From NCBI RefSeq assembly GCF_019748715.1, contig NZ_JACLBZ010000012.1:124001-188000 (forward strand): a stretch of 64,000 nt of DNA, given 5' to 3'. The stretch comes from Sporosarcina aquimarina (GTDB taxonomy: Bacteria; Bacillota; Bacilli; Bacillales_A; Planococcaceae). The position numbers and the translations under genes are program-made. The notes beneath the pieces were generated by a model. That model was not told the DNA's origin, made no database searches, and saw nothing but the letters and a program-made list of their open reading frames with translations. This document shows positions 27,039 to 37,312 of the stretch, in pieces (the first letter of the stretch is position 1; each line of letters opens with the position of its first letter).

Positions 27039-27938
27039 CTATGCACGAGGGTGCGTTTGTAAATACGTTTGGCGTAAATGTTCATTCGTAATATGGGTAT
27101 ACACTTGTGTGGACGATAAATGACGATGACCGAGCAGTTCCTGTACAGACCTTAGATCCGCGCCCGCTCCAAGTAAATGAGTGGCAAATGTATGACGGAT
27201 CATATGCGGTGTAATTTTCGTATGTAAAGAAGCTCGTTCCATCAAATCATTTAATATATAACGGACCCCCCGATCAGTTAATGGATCACCTCGCAGATTG
27301 ACAAAAAGCATAGAGTGTTTCTTTTGCTTCATCAATTGCGGACGGCTATTATCCATATATTGCTGCAAAGCATCGTCAGCAAAACTGCCATAGGGGACGA
27401 ATCGTTCTTTTCGTCCCTTCCCCATTACTTTGACGATTCCCAAATAATGATCTACATCCTGCATTTCCATGGTCACGAGTTCACCGACCCGAATACCCGT
27501 CGCATACAGCAGTTCTAACAATGCACGATCACGCAAGGAGCGATAATCTTCTCCCACCGTCACATCAAAAAGCTTTTCGAGCTCCTGTTCATAAAAAAAA
27601 GCAGGAAGACGCTCCTCTTTTTTCGGATGAAACAGCAATCGGAAAGCCTGGTCTTGAATACCATATCGAGCATTGGTAAACTTGAAGAAAGAGCGAATCG
27701 AAGAAATTTTCCTGGAGATTGTCGTTCTTGCAAAAGAGCGATCATATAAACGGGTGACATAAAGCCGCGCAACTGGATATTCCACATCATCTAAAACATT
27801 GATATGTTCTTCATGCAAGAATGCTAAAAACTCTCGCAGATCTTTTTCGTATTCTGCTACGGTGTACGAAGAATAGTTTTTCTCCAAACGAATATAAGAT
27901 ACATATTCATCCGCCAAGTCCTTTATTTCCGGAATCAT
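27039..27938 (-). CDS. xerC: Site-specific tyrosine recombinase XerC (CodV)
   Basis: XerC acts with XerD at dif to resolve chromosome dimers. The N-terminal SAM-like core-binding domain (about 1-95) is followed by the catalytic domain with all active residues visible: R150 (ATGIRVGEL), K174, H245 and R248 ([11 protein letters not shown]), H271 (GHRHLSSTQ) and Y280. It is 299 aa. It heads the xerC-hslV-hslU-codY operon in the standard Bacillus order; the start lies behind GGTGATC. This is a chromosomal recombinase, not a mobile-element integrase. Confidence 0.96.
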   Translation of the reverse strand: MIPEIKDLADEYVSYIRLEKNYSSYTVAEYEKDLREFLAFLHEEHINVLDDVEYPVARLYVTRLYDRSFARTTISRKISSIRSFFKFTNARYGIQDQAFRLLFHPKKEERLPAFFYEQELEKLFDVTVGEDYRSLRDRALLELLYATGIRVGELVTMEMQDVDHYLGIVKVMGKGRKERFVPYGSFADDALQQYMDNSRPQLMKQKKHSMLFVNLRGDPLTDRGVRYILNDLMERASLHTKITPHMIRHTFATHLLGAGADLRSVQELLGHRHLSSTQVYTHITNEHLRQTYLQTHPRA

Positions 27939-27982
27939 TGGATCACCTCGCCACTTTTAGTAAGTTATCCAGAGTGCTGCGA

Positions 27983-27997
27983 AAGATTCTAAAAATT
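27983..27997 (-). promoter_or_regulatory. Candidate CodY box upstream of the xerC-codY operon
   Basis: The minus-strand sequence AATTTTTAGAATCTT matches 12 of 15 positions of the CodY consensus AATTTTCWGAAAATT. It lies 45-60 nt upstream of the xerC start, where it could control the operon that ends with codY itself. The match was read by eye; binding is inferred. Confidence 0.45.
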
Positions 27998-28238
27998 CTT
28001 GAATGTATATAGTTTGGAATTTAAAATCTAATCCAAATGTTCTCCATCAAACACTATACAATAGCAAGGATTTTTCGGCAACTTTGAAAACTACTTCATC
28101 CTCAATTATTCCCCTAAACATCCGTTTTGACACATATTGTTCAAAATACTTATCAAAATTAGTCGATTGTCAAACTATGTTAGCTCTCTTAACAGACGTT
28201 TCTGCCAAGGTTTAGTTTCCCACCCAATTTAAAGCATA

Positions 28239-28273
28239 TAAAAACCTTACCCACTGAATGGGTAAGGTTTGGG
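28239..28273 (-). terminator. Terminator after trmFO
   Basis: A 12-bp perfect stem (28242-28253 with 28259-28270, AAACCTTACCCA/TGGGTAAGGTTT) with a 5 nt loop and a short T-run lies immediately after the trmFO stop. It separates the topA-trmFO unit from xerC. Confidence 0.85.
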
Positions 28274-29584
28274 TTAAATTGTCGTAGTTTCTTTGAATTG
28301 CTGTAATGCATCCAATGCACGATTGGCATGTTTTTCCGCACGTTCCGCTTTTGATTTGATACGTTCGCCCAAATCAGGAAACAATCCGAAGTTGATATTC
28401 ATCGGTTGGAAGCCTTTTGGATCAGCTTCTGTAATATACCGCGCCATACTGCCTAGCGCTGTTTCCCTTGGGAAACGAATTGGCTTGTCACCTTTCGCTA
28501 AATGAGCGGCATTGATACCTGCAATGAGTCCGGAACCAGCTGATTCGACATAACCTTCTACACCTGTCATTTGACCCGCGAAGAAAATTGTCGGCTGCGA
28601 CTTTAATTGATACGTACAGCTCAACACTTTTGGAGAGTTGATGAAGGTGTTTCGATGCATTACACCATACCGCACGATTTCAACATTTTCCAAACCAGGT
28701 ATTAACTGCAACACTTCTTTTTGTGCTCCCCATTTCAGATGCGTTTGGAAGCCCACGATATTATATAATGTGCCAGCCGCATTATCTTGCCGGAGTTGAA
28801 TGACAGCTTTAGGTCGTTTGCCAGTCTTCGGATCTTCCAGTCCAACCGGTTTCAATGGACCGAAAAGCATCGTTTTCTCTCCACGCTTCGCCATAACTTC
28901 AATCGGCATACACCCTTCAAAATACATCTCTTTTTCGAAATCTTTCAACGGCGCCACTTCTGCCGTGATAAGAGCTTGATAGAACCGATCAAACTCTTCA
29001 GCATTCATTGGACAATTCAAGTAAGCCGCTTCCCCTTTATCGTAGCGGGATTTCAAATAAACTTTTTCCATATCAATGGAATCACTTTCAACAATAGGAG
29101 CTGCAGCATCATAGAAGTACAAATAATCTTCCCCCGTCAACTGACGAACTTCCTCAGCTAACGCAGGCGATGTCAATGGACCAGAAGCGATGATTGTAAT
29201 TCCTTCAGGTAATTTCGTCACTTCTTCGTTAATGACTTCTATATTCGGATGATTGCGAATCTGCTCCGTTACATTCCCGGCAAACTCATGACGGTCTACC
29301 GCAAGTGCACCGCCAGCAGGCACTGCACAGCGATCTGCCGCTTGAATGATCAATGAATTCATCTGTCGCATCTCTTCTTTGATGACACCTACTGCATTGG
29401 TCAAATTATTCGCCCGTAAGGAGTTACTGCACACTAGCTCCGCAAATTTATCTGTATGGTGTGCCGGCGTCTGCTTGACCGGACGCATCTCGAATAATTT
29501 TACTTGGATTCCCCGATTGGCCAGTTGCCAGGCAGCCTCACTTCCAGCCAGGCCTGCACCGATTACATTTACAGTTTGCGTCAT
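28274..29584 (-). CDS. trmFO: tRNA m5U54 methyltransferase TrmFO (folate-dependent)
   Basis: TrmFO uses methylene-tetrahydrofolate and FAD to make m5U54 in tRNA. The N-terminal FAD-binding motif is [16 protein letters not shown], followed by [20 protein letters not shown] with the catalytic cysteine, then [12 protein letters not shown] and the C-terminal [21 protein letters not shown] chose the ATG at 29584 ([14 protein letters not shown]), which has GAGGG upstream and gives 436 aa, the family length. The 30 residues of open frame upstream look non-coding. It follows topA by 37 nt. Confidence 0.96.
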   Translation of the reverse strand: MTQTVNVIGAGLAGSEAAWQLANRGIQVKLFEMRPVKQTPAHHTDKFAELVCSNSLRANNLTNAVGVIKEEMRQMNSLIIQAADRCAVPAGGALAVDRHEFAGNVTEQIRNHPNIEVINEEVTKLPEGITIIASGPLTSPALAEEVRQLTGEDYLYFYDAAAPIVESDSIDMEKVYLKSRYDKGEAAYLNCPMNAEEFDRFYQALITAEVAPLKDFEKEMYFEGCMPIEVMAKRGEKTMLFGPLKPVGLEDPKTGKRPKAVIQLRQDNAAGTLYNIVGFQTHLKWGAQKEVLQLIPGLENVEIVRYGVMHRNTFINSPKVLSCTYQLKSQPTIFFAGQMTGVEGYVESAGSGLIAGINAAHLAKGDKPIRFPRETALGSMARYITEADPKGFQPMNINFGLFPDLGERIKSKAERAEKHANRALDALQQFKETTTI

Positions 29585-29621
29585 TTCAAATCCCTCTTCC
29601 TCGTTTTGCTCACTTGCGTAT

Positions 29622-31697
29622 TTAACTTTGTGGCTGTTCTTTATAATCACATTCTGTACATTGTATTTGAACACCCTTTTTCAGGCGTTTTTCTACCAAT
29701 GTATGTTGACACTTCGGACAAGGCCGTGAAATCGGCTTATCCCACGATACATAATCACATTCTGGATATTGATCACAACCGAAGAATATTCTCTTCGTTT
29801 TGCTCTTACGTTCGACCACTTCGCCTTCCTTACACTTAGGGCAAGTCACACCGATTGGCTTGATAATTGCTTTTGTATTTCGGCAATCCGGGAAATTGGA
29901 GCAAGCCATGAATTTACCGTAGCGTCCCATTTTGAATACCATCGGAGATCCGCATTTCTCGCAATCTTCTCCTGCAGGCTCATCTTTGATCTCGATTTTC
30001 TCCATCTCTGCATCTGCAACTTCTACGTGTTTCTCAAAATCACGATAGAACTCATCAATGACTTTTCGCCACTCGACACTGCCTTCTTCGACATTGTCAA
30101 GACTGCGCTCCATCTGGGCTGTAAATTCGATATCAATAATGTCAGGGAAGTATTGATTGACAGCTTGATGAACTATCCCGCCTAGTTCTGTCGGGATGAA
30201 ACGTTTAGCATCCAATGTGACATACCCACGTTTTTGGATCGTATCCAATGTCGGCGCGAACGTGGAAGGACGGCCTATCCCCAATTCTTCCAAGGTCTTC
30301 ACTAGGCGTGCTTCGGAATATCTTGGCGGAGGCTGCGTGAAGTGCTGTTTAGGATCCACTTCTTCGTATTTGACACGCTCCCCTTCTTCAAGCGGCGGAA
30401 GAATATTCTCCTTTTCCTCTTGTTGATCGTCATCGCCTTCAATATACACTTTCATGAAACCAGGAAATTTCACCTGAGAACCTGAGGCACGGAAACGAAT
30501 ATCACCATTCAGAAAATCAGCAGTTACTGTATCCAAAATAGCAGGCGCCATCTGACTTGCTACGAATCGTTCCCAAATCAGTTTGTACAGACGCAATTGA
30601 TCTCTCGATAAAAACGCTTTCATGGCTTCAGGTGGCCGCATTGCGGAAGTAGGACGGACTGCTTCGTGCGCATCCTGTGTGTTCGCTTTGGCTTTTGTTT
30701 TCCGGCTGTTGGTAGAAATGAACTCTTCTCCATACATGGTGTGGATATACGATTTCACTTCATCTTTCGCCGTATCGGAAATTCTTGTAGAGTCGGTACG
30801 CATGTAGGTGATTAACCCAACCGTTCCTTCTTTTCCAATCGCAATTCCTTCATATAGTTGCTGAGCGAGCATCATCGTTTTCTTCGCACGGAAGTTTAGT
30901 TTACGCGCAGCTTCTTGCTGAAGGGATGACGTAGTGAACGGCAATGCTGGATTACGTTTCCGCTCTTTTTTCACTACTTTGGATACTTCAAATTCGTCCG
31001 TTTGAAGTGAATTGACGATTTTTTCGACTTGCTCTTGATTCGTCAGCTTCACTTTCTCATTCGCATCTCCGTAGAATGCAGCTTCAAATGTCTTTTTGCC
31101 TTTAGTAAATTGAGCTGTAATGCTCCAGTACTCTTCCGGCTCAAACGCATTGATTTCATTTTCACGGTCGATGATCAAGCGCAATGCGACAGATTGAACG
31201 CGTCCAGCCGATAATCCTTTTTTTACTTTTTTCCAAAGGATCGGACTGATGTTGTAACCGACTAGTCTGTCCAGAATACGTCGCGCTTGCTGTGCGTCGA
31301 CTAGATTCATATTGATCGGACGCGGATGCTTAAATGAATCTTTAATCGCATCTTTCGTTATTTCGTTGAATACAACGCGGCAATCGGATTCGATATTCAC
31401 GCCAAGTTGATGGGATAAATGCCAAGCAATTGCTTCCCCTTCGCGATCCGGGTCAGCCGCGAGAAAGATTTTTTTCGCTTTTTTTGCTTCTTTTTTTAAT
31501 TCTTGAAGTATCGGTCCTTTTCCTCGGATTGTAATATACTTCGGTTCATAATTATTTTCGGTATCTACACCCATTTGACTGCGGGGTAGATCACGTAAAT
31601 GTCCAAGTGATGCACTGACTTTATATTTCTTCCCCAAGTAGCGCTCAATGGTTTTCGCTTTAGCAGGTGATTCTACAATTACTAAGTAATCTGCCAT
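29622..31697 (-). CDS. topA: DNA topoisomerase I TopA
   Basis: This type IA topoisomerase relaxes negative supercoils. The TOPRIM domain (1-about 115) has the metal-binding [10 protein letters not shown] (80-89). The active-site tyrosine is Y298 in [11 protein letters not shown]. The C-terminus (about 570-691) carries three zinc-ribbon-like four-cysteine modules: CEKC...C-x4-C, CPKC...C-x4-C and CPKC...CTEC. The 691 aa length matches B. subtilis. AGGAGG precedes the ATG. Confidence 0.97.
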   Translation of the reverse strand: MADYLVIVESPAKAKTIERYLGKKYKVSASLGHLRDLPRSQMGVDTENNYEPKYITIRGKGPILQELKKEAKKAKKIFLAADPDREGEAIAWHLSHQLGVNIESDCRVVFNEITKDAIKDSFKHPRPINMNLVDAQQARRILDRLVGYNISPILWKKVKKGLSAGRVQSVALRLIIDRENEINAFEPEEYWSITAQFTKGKKTFEAAFYGDANEKVKLTNQEQVEKIVNSLQTDEFEVSKVVKKERKRNPALPFTTSSLQQEAARKLNFRAKKTMMLAQQLYEGIAIGKEGTVGLITYMRTDSTRISDTAKDEVKSYIHTMYGEEFISTNSRKTKAKANTQDAHEAVRPTSAMRPPEAMKAFLSRDQLRLYKLIWERFVASQMAPAILDTVTADFLNGDIRFRASGSQVKFPGFMKVYIEGDDDQQEEKENILPPLEEGERVKYEEVDPKQHFTQPPPRYSEARLVKTLEELGIGRPSTFAPTLDTIQKRGYVTLDAKRFIPTELGGIVHQAVNQYFPDIIDIEFTAQMERSLDNVEEGSVEWRKVIDEFYRDFEKHVEVADAEMEKIEIKDEPAGEDCEKCGSPMVFKMGRYGKFMACSNFPDCRNTKAIIKPIGVTCPKCKEGEVVERKSKTKRIFFGCDQYPECDYVSWDKPISRPCPKCQHTLVEKRLKKGVQIQCTECDYKEQPQS

Positions 31698-31757
31698 ACA
31701 TTTCCCTCCTCAGAGAGATTTTTTTATATTTATTCATCAAAAGAATATCTGTTGCAA

Positions 31758-31786
31758 AATGTATAACAGTTTCTCGGATAATGCAA
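31758..31786 (-). promoter_or_regulatory. Possible sigma-A promoter upstream of topA
   Basis: TTGCAT (31781-31786) and TACATT (31758-31763) on the minus strand are 17 nt apart, in the 125 nt dprA-topA gap. Only four of six -10 positions match, so this is tentative. Confidence 0.3.
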
Positions 31787-31822
31787 CCTTTTAAACATTT
31801 TACGAACAGGTACACTGGCAAA

Positions 31823-32701
31823 TTACTGTAATAAATCGATAATCTGAAAGCCGCTCCATAATGGCTTGGCGCCTTCATCTAACAACTTATTCGGACCGGC
31901 GGATAAAGGCGAATCGATAGCACCCGGCACTGCGAAAATTTCTTTTCCGTGATCCAGCGCATGCTCCACTGTACTCATCGTTCCACTTCTCTCTACAGAT
32001 TCTGTAATGACGATGGCACTCGACAGCCCGCTAATAATTCGATTGCGCATTGGAAATGTCCATTTAGCGGGTGGGATATACGGTGGATATTCCGTTACTA
32101 ATAGATGATTCTCAGCCATCTCCTGCGCAATTCGTTCATTTTTCTTGGGGTACATATACGAAAATCCATGACCTAATACGCCAATTGTATCTCCGCCAAA
32201 ATGCATAGCTGCTTGATGGGCCATAGTGTCCGCGCCCGCTGCCAAACCTGAGACGATCGGTATCTTTTGATCAACTAAAGGCGGTACAATGAAATCGAGC
32301 GCTTTCTTAGAATACACCGTCGCTTTTCGGGAACCAATAATTCCCACACGCAGCCGTTTTTTTAGCAAAGATTGATTTCCCTTAACATACAATACCGCCG
32401 GTGGATCGCATAACTGCTTTAATTCTTCGGGATAATCCGGATGGAAATAAGGGATGGGGGTGCAATTGATTTGCTGTAATAAATCGATAAGAGGAAGCTT
32501 GGAAACTTCCATATATTGTTCTTTAAATCGTACAGCTTTCTCTTCTGAAAGGCCTAGAAGTTGTTTCAAATAATCACTTGAATACGCTTCCATTCTGTCT
32601 AAGAACGAATTTTCCTGCACTAATAACTGAAATTTATTATACGGTACGGGATGAATATAATGAAGGTTTATTAATTGTTTTTGTTGTTCAGTAAATTGCA
32701 T
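31823..32701 (-). CDS. dprA: DNA-processing protein DprA (Smf)
   Basis: DprA binds single-stranded DNA and loads RecA during natural transformation. The Rossmann-like core contains VGIIGSRKATVYSKKALDF, VSGLAAGADTMAHQAA and MRNRIISGLSSAIVITES, then GTMSTVEHALDHGKEIFAVP, all diagnostic. Residues 1-85 form a short helical N-terminal domain. No C-terminal DML1-like winged helix is seen, consistent with 292 aa. It starts behind AAAGGAG, between sucD and topA as in Bacillus. Confidence 0.95.
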   Translation of the reverse strand: MQFTEQQKQLINLHYIHPVPYNKFQLLVQENSFLDRMEAYSSDYLKQLLGLSEEKAVRFKEQYMEVSKLPLIDLLQQINCTPIPYFHPDYPEELKQLCDPPAVLYVKGNQSLLKKRLRVGIIGSRKATVYSKKALDFIVPPLVDQKIPIVSGLAAGADTMAHQAAMHFGGDTIGVLGHGFSYMYPKKNERIAQEMAENHLLVTEYPPYIPPAKWTFPMRNRIISGLSSAIVITESVERSGTMSTVEHALDHGKEIFAVPGAIDSPLSAGPNKLLDEGAKPLWSGFQIIDLLQ

Positions 32702-32738
32702 CGATAGCTCCTTTAATCGACACTACAAGCAAAGCACG

Positions 32739-32768
32739 AAAAAAGGGTGCAGCATTATCGCTACACCC
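32739..32768 (-). terminator. Terminator after sucD
   Basis: The minus strand reads GGGTGTAGC, loop, GCTGCACCC, then TTTTTTCG (stem 32760-32768 with 32745-32753, one G-T pair). It is a strong intrinsic terminator 7 nt after the sucD stop. Confidence 0.9.
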
Positions 32769-32774
32769 TCTAGT

Positions 32775-33677
32775 TTACTTCGTTTTACATTTTTCGTACA
32801 GACCTTTTTCTTTTAGAACTTTAATAAGCGTTTCGCCGATGACAGATGGCGTTTCTGCCACTTGTATATCCGCTGCTTCTAAAGCTTTGATCTTTTCTGC
32901 AGCTGTTCCTTTACCGCCCGAAATAATGGCGCCTGCGTGGCCCATACGCTTTCCTGGAGGTGCAGTCTGACCGCCGATGAATCCTACAACCGGCTTTGTC
33001 ATATGCTCTTTAACCCAAGCAGCAGCTTCTTCTTCAGCTGTTCCGCCGATTTCACCGATCATAACGACTGCATACGTTTCAGGGTCTTCATTGAATTCCT
33101 TCAGTACATCGATGAAATTCGTACCGTTAACAGGGTCTCCGCCGATCCCAACAGCAGTTGTTTGGCCGATTCCTTCTTGTGTCAATTGGTGTACCGCTTC
33201 ATAAGTCAGTGTACCAGAACGTGATACTACACCTACATGGCCTTTTGTATGAATATAGCCTGGCATAATACCGATCTTCGTTTCATCTGCCGTGATAACA
33301 CCCGGGCAGTTTGGACCGATAAGACGAGTCTCTTTGCCTTCCATATAACGCTTCACTTTGATCATGTCGAGTACTGGGATATGCTCTGTAATACAGATCG
33401 TCATAGCCATTTCTGCATCGACCGCTTCCATGATCGCGTCTGCTGCATACGGCGCAGGTACGTAAATGATGGAAACAGTTGCGCCCGTAGCTTTCACAGC
33501 CTCTTCAACTGTATCGAAGACCGGTACTCCTTCAACTGTTTGGCCGCCTTTTCCAGGTGTTACGCCGCCGACGATTTTTGTACCATATTCCAACATTTGC
33601 TGCGTATGGAACAGGGCAGTGGAACCTGTAATTCCTTGTACAATTACTTTGGTGTCTTTATCTACATAAATACTCAT
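32775..33677 (-). CDS. sucD: Succinyl-CoA synthetase alpha subunit SucD
   Basis: This TCA-cycle enzyme subunit binds CoA and carries the phosphohistidine. The CoA-binding Rossmann domain (1-about 125) contains [19 protein letters not shown]. The signature GPNCPGVIT is at 121-129, and the active-site H247 lies in [17 protein letters not shown]. It is 300 aa and forms an operon with sucC, 18 nt upstream, ending at a strong terminator. Confidence 0.97.
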   Translation of the reverse strand: MSIYVDKDTKVIVQGITGSTALFHTQQMLEYGTKIVGGVTPGKGGQTVEGVPVFDTVEEAVKATGATVSIIYVPAPYAADAIMEAVDAEMAMTICITEHIPVLDMIKVKRYMEGKETRLIGPNCPGVITADETKIGIMPGYIHTKGHVGVVSRSGTLTYEAVHQLTQEGIGQTTAVGIGGDPVNGTNFIDVLKEFNEDPETYAVVMIGEIGGTAEEEAAAWVKEHMTKPVVGFIGGQTAPPGKRMGHAGAIISGGKGTAAEKIKALEAADIQVAETPSVIGETLIKVLKEKGLYEKCKTK

Positions 33678-33695
33678 GCTTTGTACCTGCCTTTC

Positions 33696-34856
33696 TTATC
33701 CTATCAACTCAACGATTTTTTTCGCGCCTTCAGCCATTGAATCCGCAGCTACAATATTAATACCGGACTCTTCAAGCAAAGCTTTCCCGCGTTCAACATT
33801 CGTTCCTTCTAGACGTACAACAAGTGGTACTTGAAGTTCTACTTCTTTCGCTGCTTCAATAACACCTTCAGCGATGACGTCACATTTCATGATTCCACCG
33901 AAAATATTGACGAAAATGCCTTTTACGTTCGGATCGGATAAAATGATTTTGAACGCACCAGCGACTTTTTCTTTCTTCGCGCCGCCCCCAACGTCAAGGA
34001 AGTTAGCGGGTTCGCCGCCATAATAGTGAATCGTATCCATTGTTGCCATTGCAAGACCCGCACCATTAACCATACAGCCGATATTCCCATCTAAAGAAAT
34101 ATAGCTTAAGTCCAGTTTAGATGCTTCGATTTCTTTTGGATCTTCTTCGTCAAAGTCACGCAATTCGACAATATCTTTATGGCGGAATGTTGCGTTATCG
34201 TCAAAATTGAATTTAGCATCCAAAGCCAGTACTCGCTGATCTTTTGTTACGACAAGTGGATTAATTTCGACAATTGATGCGTCTTTTTCACTGAATACTT
34301 TATATAGACCTAAAAATAGGCTGACTGCTTTATTGATCAGTCCGCTTGGAATTTCCATATTGAACGCCATTCGACGTGCTTGGAAAGGTGCCAATCCTAC
34401 TACCGGATCAATGACTTCATAGAAGATTTTTTCAGGATTCTTCTCAGCCACATCTTCAATTTCCACGCCGCCTTCAGCAGATCCCATTAACGTAACGCGA
34501 TCTGTTGCGCGGTCCACGACTAGACCGATATAAAATTCTTTTTCGATGTCGATTCCTTCTTCGACAAGAAGTCGTTTTACTTCTTGTCCTTCAGGACCTG
34601 TTTGGTGTGTAACAAGCTGTTTTCCGATTAATTCGGCTGCTACTGCACGGACTTCATCAGGAGTTTTGACGATTTTAACTCCGCCAGCTTTCCCACGTCC
34701 ACCCGCATGGATTTGTGCTTTTACCACAATAGGCTCAGTTCCGATTTCTTTCGCTACAGTCATTGCTTCTTTTGGCGAAAATGCAACACGGCCCTTCGAA
34801 ACAGCAACACCGTACTCTCTCAATAGCTGCTTCCCTTGGTATTCATGGATGTTCAT
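33696..34856 (-). CDS. sucC: Succinyl-CoA synthetase beta subunit SucC
   Basis: This is the nucleotide-binding subunit of succinyl-CoA synthetase. The ATP-grasp domain starts [17 protein letters not shown] and includes [16 protein letters not shown]. The C-terminal ligase domain contains [20 protein letters not shown] chose the ATG at 34856, with GGAGG 8 nt upstream; the more distal ATG lies inside the ribosome site. It is 386 aa. A promoter is visible just upstream. Confidence 0.97.
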   Translation of the reverse strand: MNIHEYQGKQLLREYGVAVSKGRVAFSPKEAMTVAKEIGTEPIVVKAQIHAGGRGKAGGVKIVKTPDEVRAVAAELIGKQLVTHQTGPEGQEVKRLLVEEGIDIEKEFYIGLVVDRATDRVTLMGSAEGGVEIEDVAEKNPEKIFYEVIDPVVGLAPFQARRMAFNMEIPSGLINKAVSLFLGLYKVFSEKDASIVEINPLVVTKDQRVLALDAKFNFDDNATFRHKDIVELRDFDEEDPKEIEASKLDLSYISLDGNIGCMVNGAGLAMATMDTIHYYGGEPANFLDVGGGAKKEKVAGAFKIILSDPNVKGIFVNIFGGIMKCDVIAEGVIEAAKEVELQVPLVVRLEGTNVERGKALLEESGINIVAADSMAEGAKKIVELIG

Positions 34857-34907
34857 AAGTACTGCCTCCATTCGATTTGCAATTACTTGAAGTTCAATTA
34901 CTTTATT

Positions 34908-34936
34908 ATTGTAAACAAACCGTCACATTTTGTCCA
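34908..34936 (-). promoter_or_regulatory. Candidate sigma-A promoter of sucCD
   Basis: TGGACA (34931-34936) and TACAAT (34908-34913) on the minus strand are separated by 17 nt; each matches five of six consensus positions. The start site would be near 34901, about 45 nt before sucC. Confidence 0.6.
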
Positions 34937-34970
34937 AGAATGACTATTGTGAAGTGAAAGTCTCTATTTT

Positions 34971-35258
34971 TCAACTATTCCTACTACCTTTTTCGCGGTC
35001 TAAACGATAAATATAGGCAAACACTTCCGATACCGCCTGATAAAGTTCTTCCGGAATCGTTTCATTGACATTTAATTGTCCGAGTAATTCTAGCAAACTG
35101 GGATCTTCCTGAACCGGAACATCGTGCTCTTTAGCTTTTTCAAGAATATTTTCCGCAATCATCCCTTTTCCTTTTGCAATGACCTTTGGCGCGTCTGATA
35201 CTTCGGGGTCATAAGAAAGTGCAACCGCTTCTTTCCTTACATAGCGCTCTTCTTTCAT
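34971..35258 (-). CDS. ylqH: YlqH, FlhB C-terminal-domain-like protein
   Basis: This 95 aa protein aligns with the cytoplasmic C-terminal fragment of FlhB: YDPEVSDAPKVIAKGKGMIA corresponds to YDDEKMDSPIVVAKGADFIA of the FlhB encoded here, and IPEELYQAVSEVFAYIYRL to IPEEFFKAVAEILAYVYRI. The transmembrane part and the NPTH autocleavage motif are absent; AVALSYD stands where FlhB has FAIALKYD after the cleavage site. It overlaps ylqG by 4 nt. In Bacillus this is called YlqH, and its role is unknown; interaction with the flagellar export system is an inference. Confidence 0.88.
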   Translation of the reverse strand: MKEERYVRKEAVALSYDPEVSDAPKVIAKGKGMIAENILEKAKEHDVPVQEDPSLLELLGQLNVNETIPEELYQAVSEVFAYIYRLDREKGSRNS

Positions 35259-37312
35259 ATCCGATAATCCACTCCTCCTTCATCAGTATACAAGGAGCCA
35301 ACTGGTTTTTTCACTGATTGTGGTGTTTCAGTAAATGGTTTAAATGATACACCTGAAAGTTTATAGCCCACTTGTTCCAAACCGTCTTTCAACATGGTTT
35401 GGAATGTCAATCCGGTCGTACGCAATGACTCTTGCTCATTAAAAATAGTGAGATTCACCACTTTATTCTGTACATGCATATCTACTAACGTCGTTGATAA
35501 AGCTTCTAATTCCAAATAAAATAAAATTCTCGCAAAAGCTGGATCAATCTGACCATTCTCTTTCATGCGGCCATTCCACTGCAGTGTGGCATCGATCTTT
35601 TTTCCGAATAATTCTAGCGGCACTTGCATGATCAACTGTTGCTGGACGCTCGTCTCCGCTGTCTGGATGATCGTTCCATTCATCCGCAAAACCATCGTTT
35701 CTGCAGCCTCACGCAACGGCGGAGACAGAGAGGGATCTTGCAGCAAAGTCAGTAGCTGGGGTTTTAATGTATTGGCCAGATTCGCTAAATTCGGTTCTTT
35801 TCCGTTCAGTAAAGCTTCATAATTGAAACCTAACGTACTTAATACACTTTGTATCGCTTCTTTCATAACTGGGCCGTTCATTGCTTGGGACACTTGCATT
35901 TCTGCTGTTTGGACCAGTTGTTTCAGTTGTGTGTTGCCGGATCTTTCCGCATTTTGGATAAGCATTCGTAATGTCTCATCCGCTTGATCAGGTGGGATCG
36001 ATACGAGTGCCATCAAAGCTTGCTGTACATCTCGTGGTGCAACCGAATTAACAGACGACAACCCGCTGACTTGTTGCAAGAACGTTTGGCTGAATTGTTC
36101 AATGAAAGCCGCTTTGACACTGTCATTCATTACCGGCTGTTGCGAGATTTGATTGATGACGGTCTGTAAAGCAACTTTTGCTGATTCAGGAAGGATAGGA
36201 TTTGTGTTGATTTGCTGAGCTAGATTTTGAATAATTGTTTTTGCTGTTTGTTGCTCAGCCGCTGGTGTTTGGCTCAACTTACTGAGTAATGCCTGCACAG
36301 CTTTTAATGTAGCCGCTTGGCTGTCCATATTGACTCTTTGGTCGGTTTGTGTGGCTGCGCTAGAGCTTGTTGACGGCGCTGTACCATCTACCTGGACCCG
36401 AACACTTCCGTTTACTTTGCCGGACGCTACAAGGCTTCCAGCAGCCTGATTTGTTGCAATCTGCGGTTGCTGAGGAGCTGGAGCCTTTGCGTCACTTGAT
36501 TGTGTCATCAATTGGGCTACTGCTTGCGGCAGATTGGCGAGTGACGTCTGAGCAGGAAGGATGCCCGCCGTTTTCAATAGTTGCAGAGCAGCAAAACGGT
36601 CTCCTTTACTCGTTTGAGGATTCAATAATTGTGTTATCGTCTGACCGAGTAACTCTTTGCCGACGGATTGGCTTGCAGGATTGGCTAACGCCTGCAATGC
36701 ATTAAGTATTTGTTCACGTATAGCGGGTGCAAGATTCTGTTCAGTCTGTAACGCGCTTTGTAGTGAAGTAAGACTTTGAGTGATCGTGCCTGTCTGCGCT
36801 TGCATCAGCGATTGAAATACAGCAGGCGTGAAAGGAAGACGCATGTTGGCCATTTTTCCAAGGGTTGCGAGTGCCTGCTCTTTCATCCCGTCTGGCACAT
36901 TTTTGAGTAAATTGGCAGCGTCCAATAAATTTTCTTTCGTCATCGGGAACTTTTGTTTGATAACTGCAGCAAGTAATTCTTTCATTTCTGCCGTCTTCGG
37001 TAAATTCAGCGACTCCGTCAGTTGTGCCAATTGCCCTGTTAGACCTTCCGATCCGCGCATAGGTCCCGCGATCACTTGCAACTGTATTTCCGGCTCTGTC
37101 CCATTAACTTTGAAATAATACGTATCGCCCGCTTGCATTGGCACTTCCAATTTTGCGTACAACTGCTGATTCCCTACCTGGACTTGCGCCATCTGCCCCG
37201 GAAATAATTGTTGCACTTTTCCATGGATCATCTGGCCTTCTCTTAAAGTCAGCGGTTGGGAATCTGCGGAAGCAACTTTGACGGACGAAATGGATAATGG
37301 ATTCATATTCAT
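35255..37312 (-). CDS. ylqG: YlqG, FliK-like hook-length-control domain protein
   Basis: This large 685 aa protein outside the flagellar operon has a Gln/Ala/Leu-rich, low-complexity middle (about 130-530). Its C-terminal part (about 565-670) resembles the FliK C-terminal Flg_hook domain (LFGKKIDATLQWNGRMKENG; LVDMHVQNKVVNLTIF). The N-terminus (LREGQMIHGKVQQLFPGQMA) looks like a small beta domain. The ATG at 37312 overlaps the rnhB stop (ATGA) and has GGAGG 8 nt upstream. It is translationally linked to ylqH, the FlhB-like gene. Function is unproven. Confidence 0.82.
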   Translation of the reverse strand: MNMNPLSISSVKVASADSQPLTLREGQMIHGKVQQLFPGQMAQVQVGNQQLYAKLEVPMQAGDTYYFKVNGTEPEIQLQVIAGPMRGSEGLTGQLAQLTESLNLPKTAEMKELLAAVIKQKFPMTKENLLDAANLLKNVPDGMKEQALATLGKMANMRLPFTPAVFQSLMQAQTGTITQSLTSLQSALQTEQNLAPAIREQILNALQALANPASQSVGKELLGQTITQLLNPQTSKGDRFAALQLLKTAGILPAQTSLANLPQAVAQLMTQSSDAKAPAPQQPQIATNQAAGSLVASGKVNGSVRVQVDGTAPSTSSSAATQTDQRVNMDSQAATLKAVQALLSKLSQTPAAEQQTAKTIIQNLAQQINTNPILPESAKVALQTVINQISQQPVMNDSVKAAFIEQFSQTFLQQVSGLSSVNSVAPRDVQQALMALVSIPPDQADETLRMLIQNAERSGNTQLKQLVQTAEMQVSQAMNGPVMKEAIQSVLSTLGFNYEALLNGKEPNLANLANTLKPQLLTLLQDPSLSPPLREAAETMVLRMNGTIIQTAETSVQQQLIMQVPLELFGKKIDATLQWNGRMKENGQIDPAFARILFYLELEALSTTLVDMHVQNKVVNLTIFNEQESLRTTGLTFQTMLKDGLEQVGYKLSGVSFKPFTETPQSVKKPVGSLYTDEGGVDYRI

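Larger units (their letters stand above)
27939..28273 (-). other. trmFO-xerC intergenic region
   Basis: This 335 nt AT-rich region contains the trmFO terminator (28239-28273) and the upstream control region of xerC with a CodY-box-like site (27983-27997). A TTGGAT...TATATA pair with 19 nt spacing just upstream of the box is a poor promoter candidate. A plus-strand open frame at 28003-28215 has no ribosome site or recognisable product. Confidence 0.55.

Noticed and set aside
27039..27938. Possible phage or integron integrase
   Set aside because: The tyrosine recombinase sits in the conserved xerC-hslVU-codY order with XerC-like length and residues; no attachment sites or mobile genes are nearby.
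28003..28215. Plus-strand 70-codon frame in the trmFO-xerC gap
   Set aside because: No ribosome site, no hydrophobic or domain pattern, and it overlaps the control region of xerC.
31660..31878. Minus-strand frame spanning the dprA end and the topA start
   Set aside because: It overlaps two real genes in another frame and lacks a suitable ribosome site.
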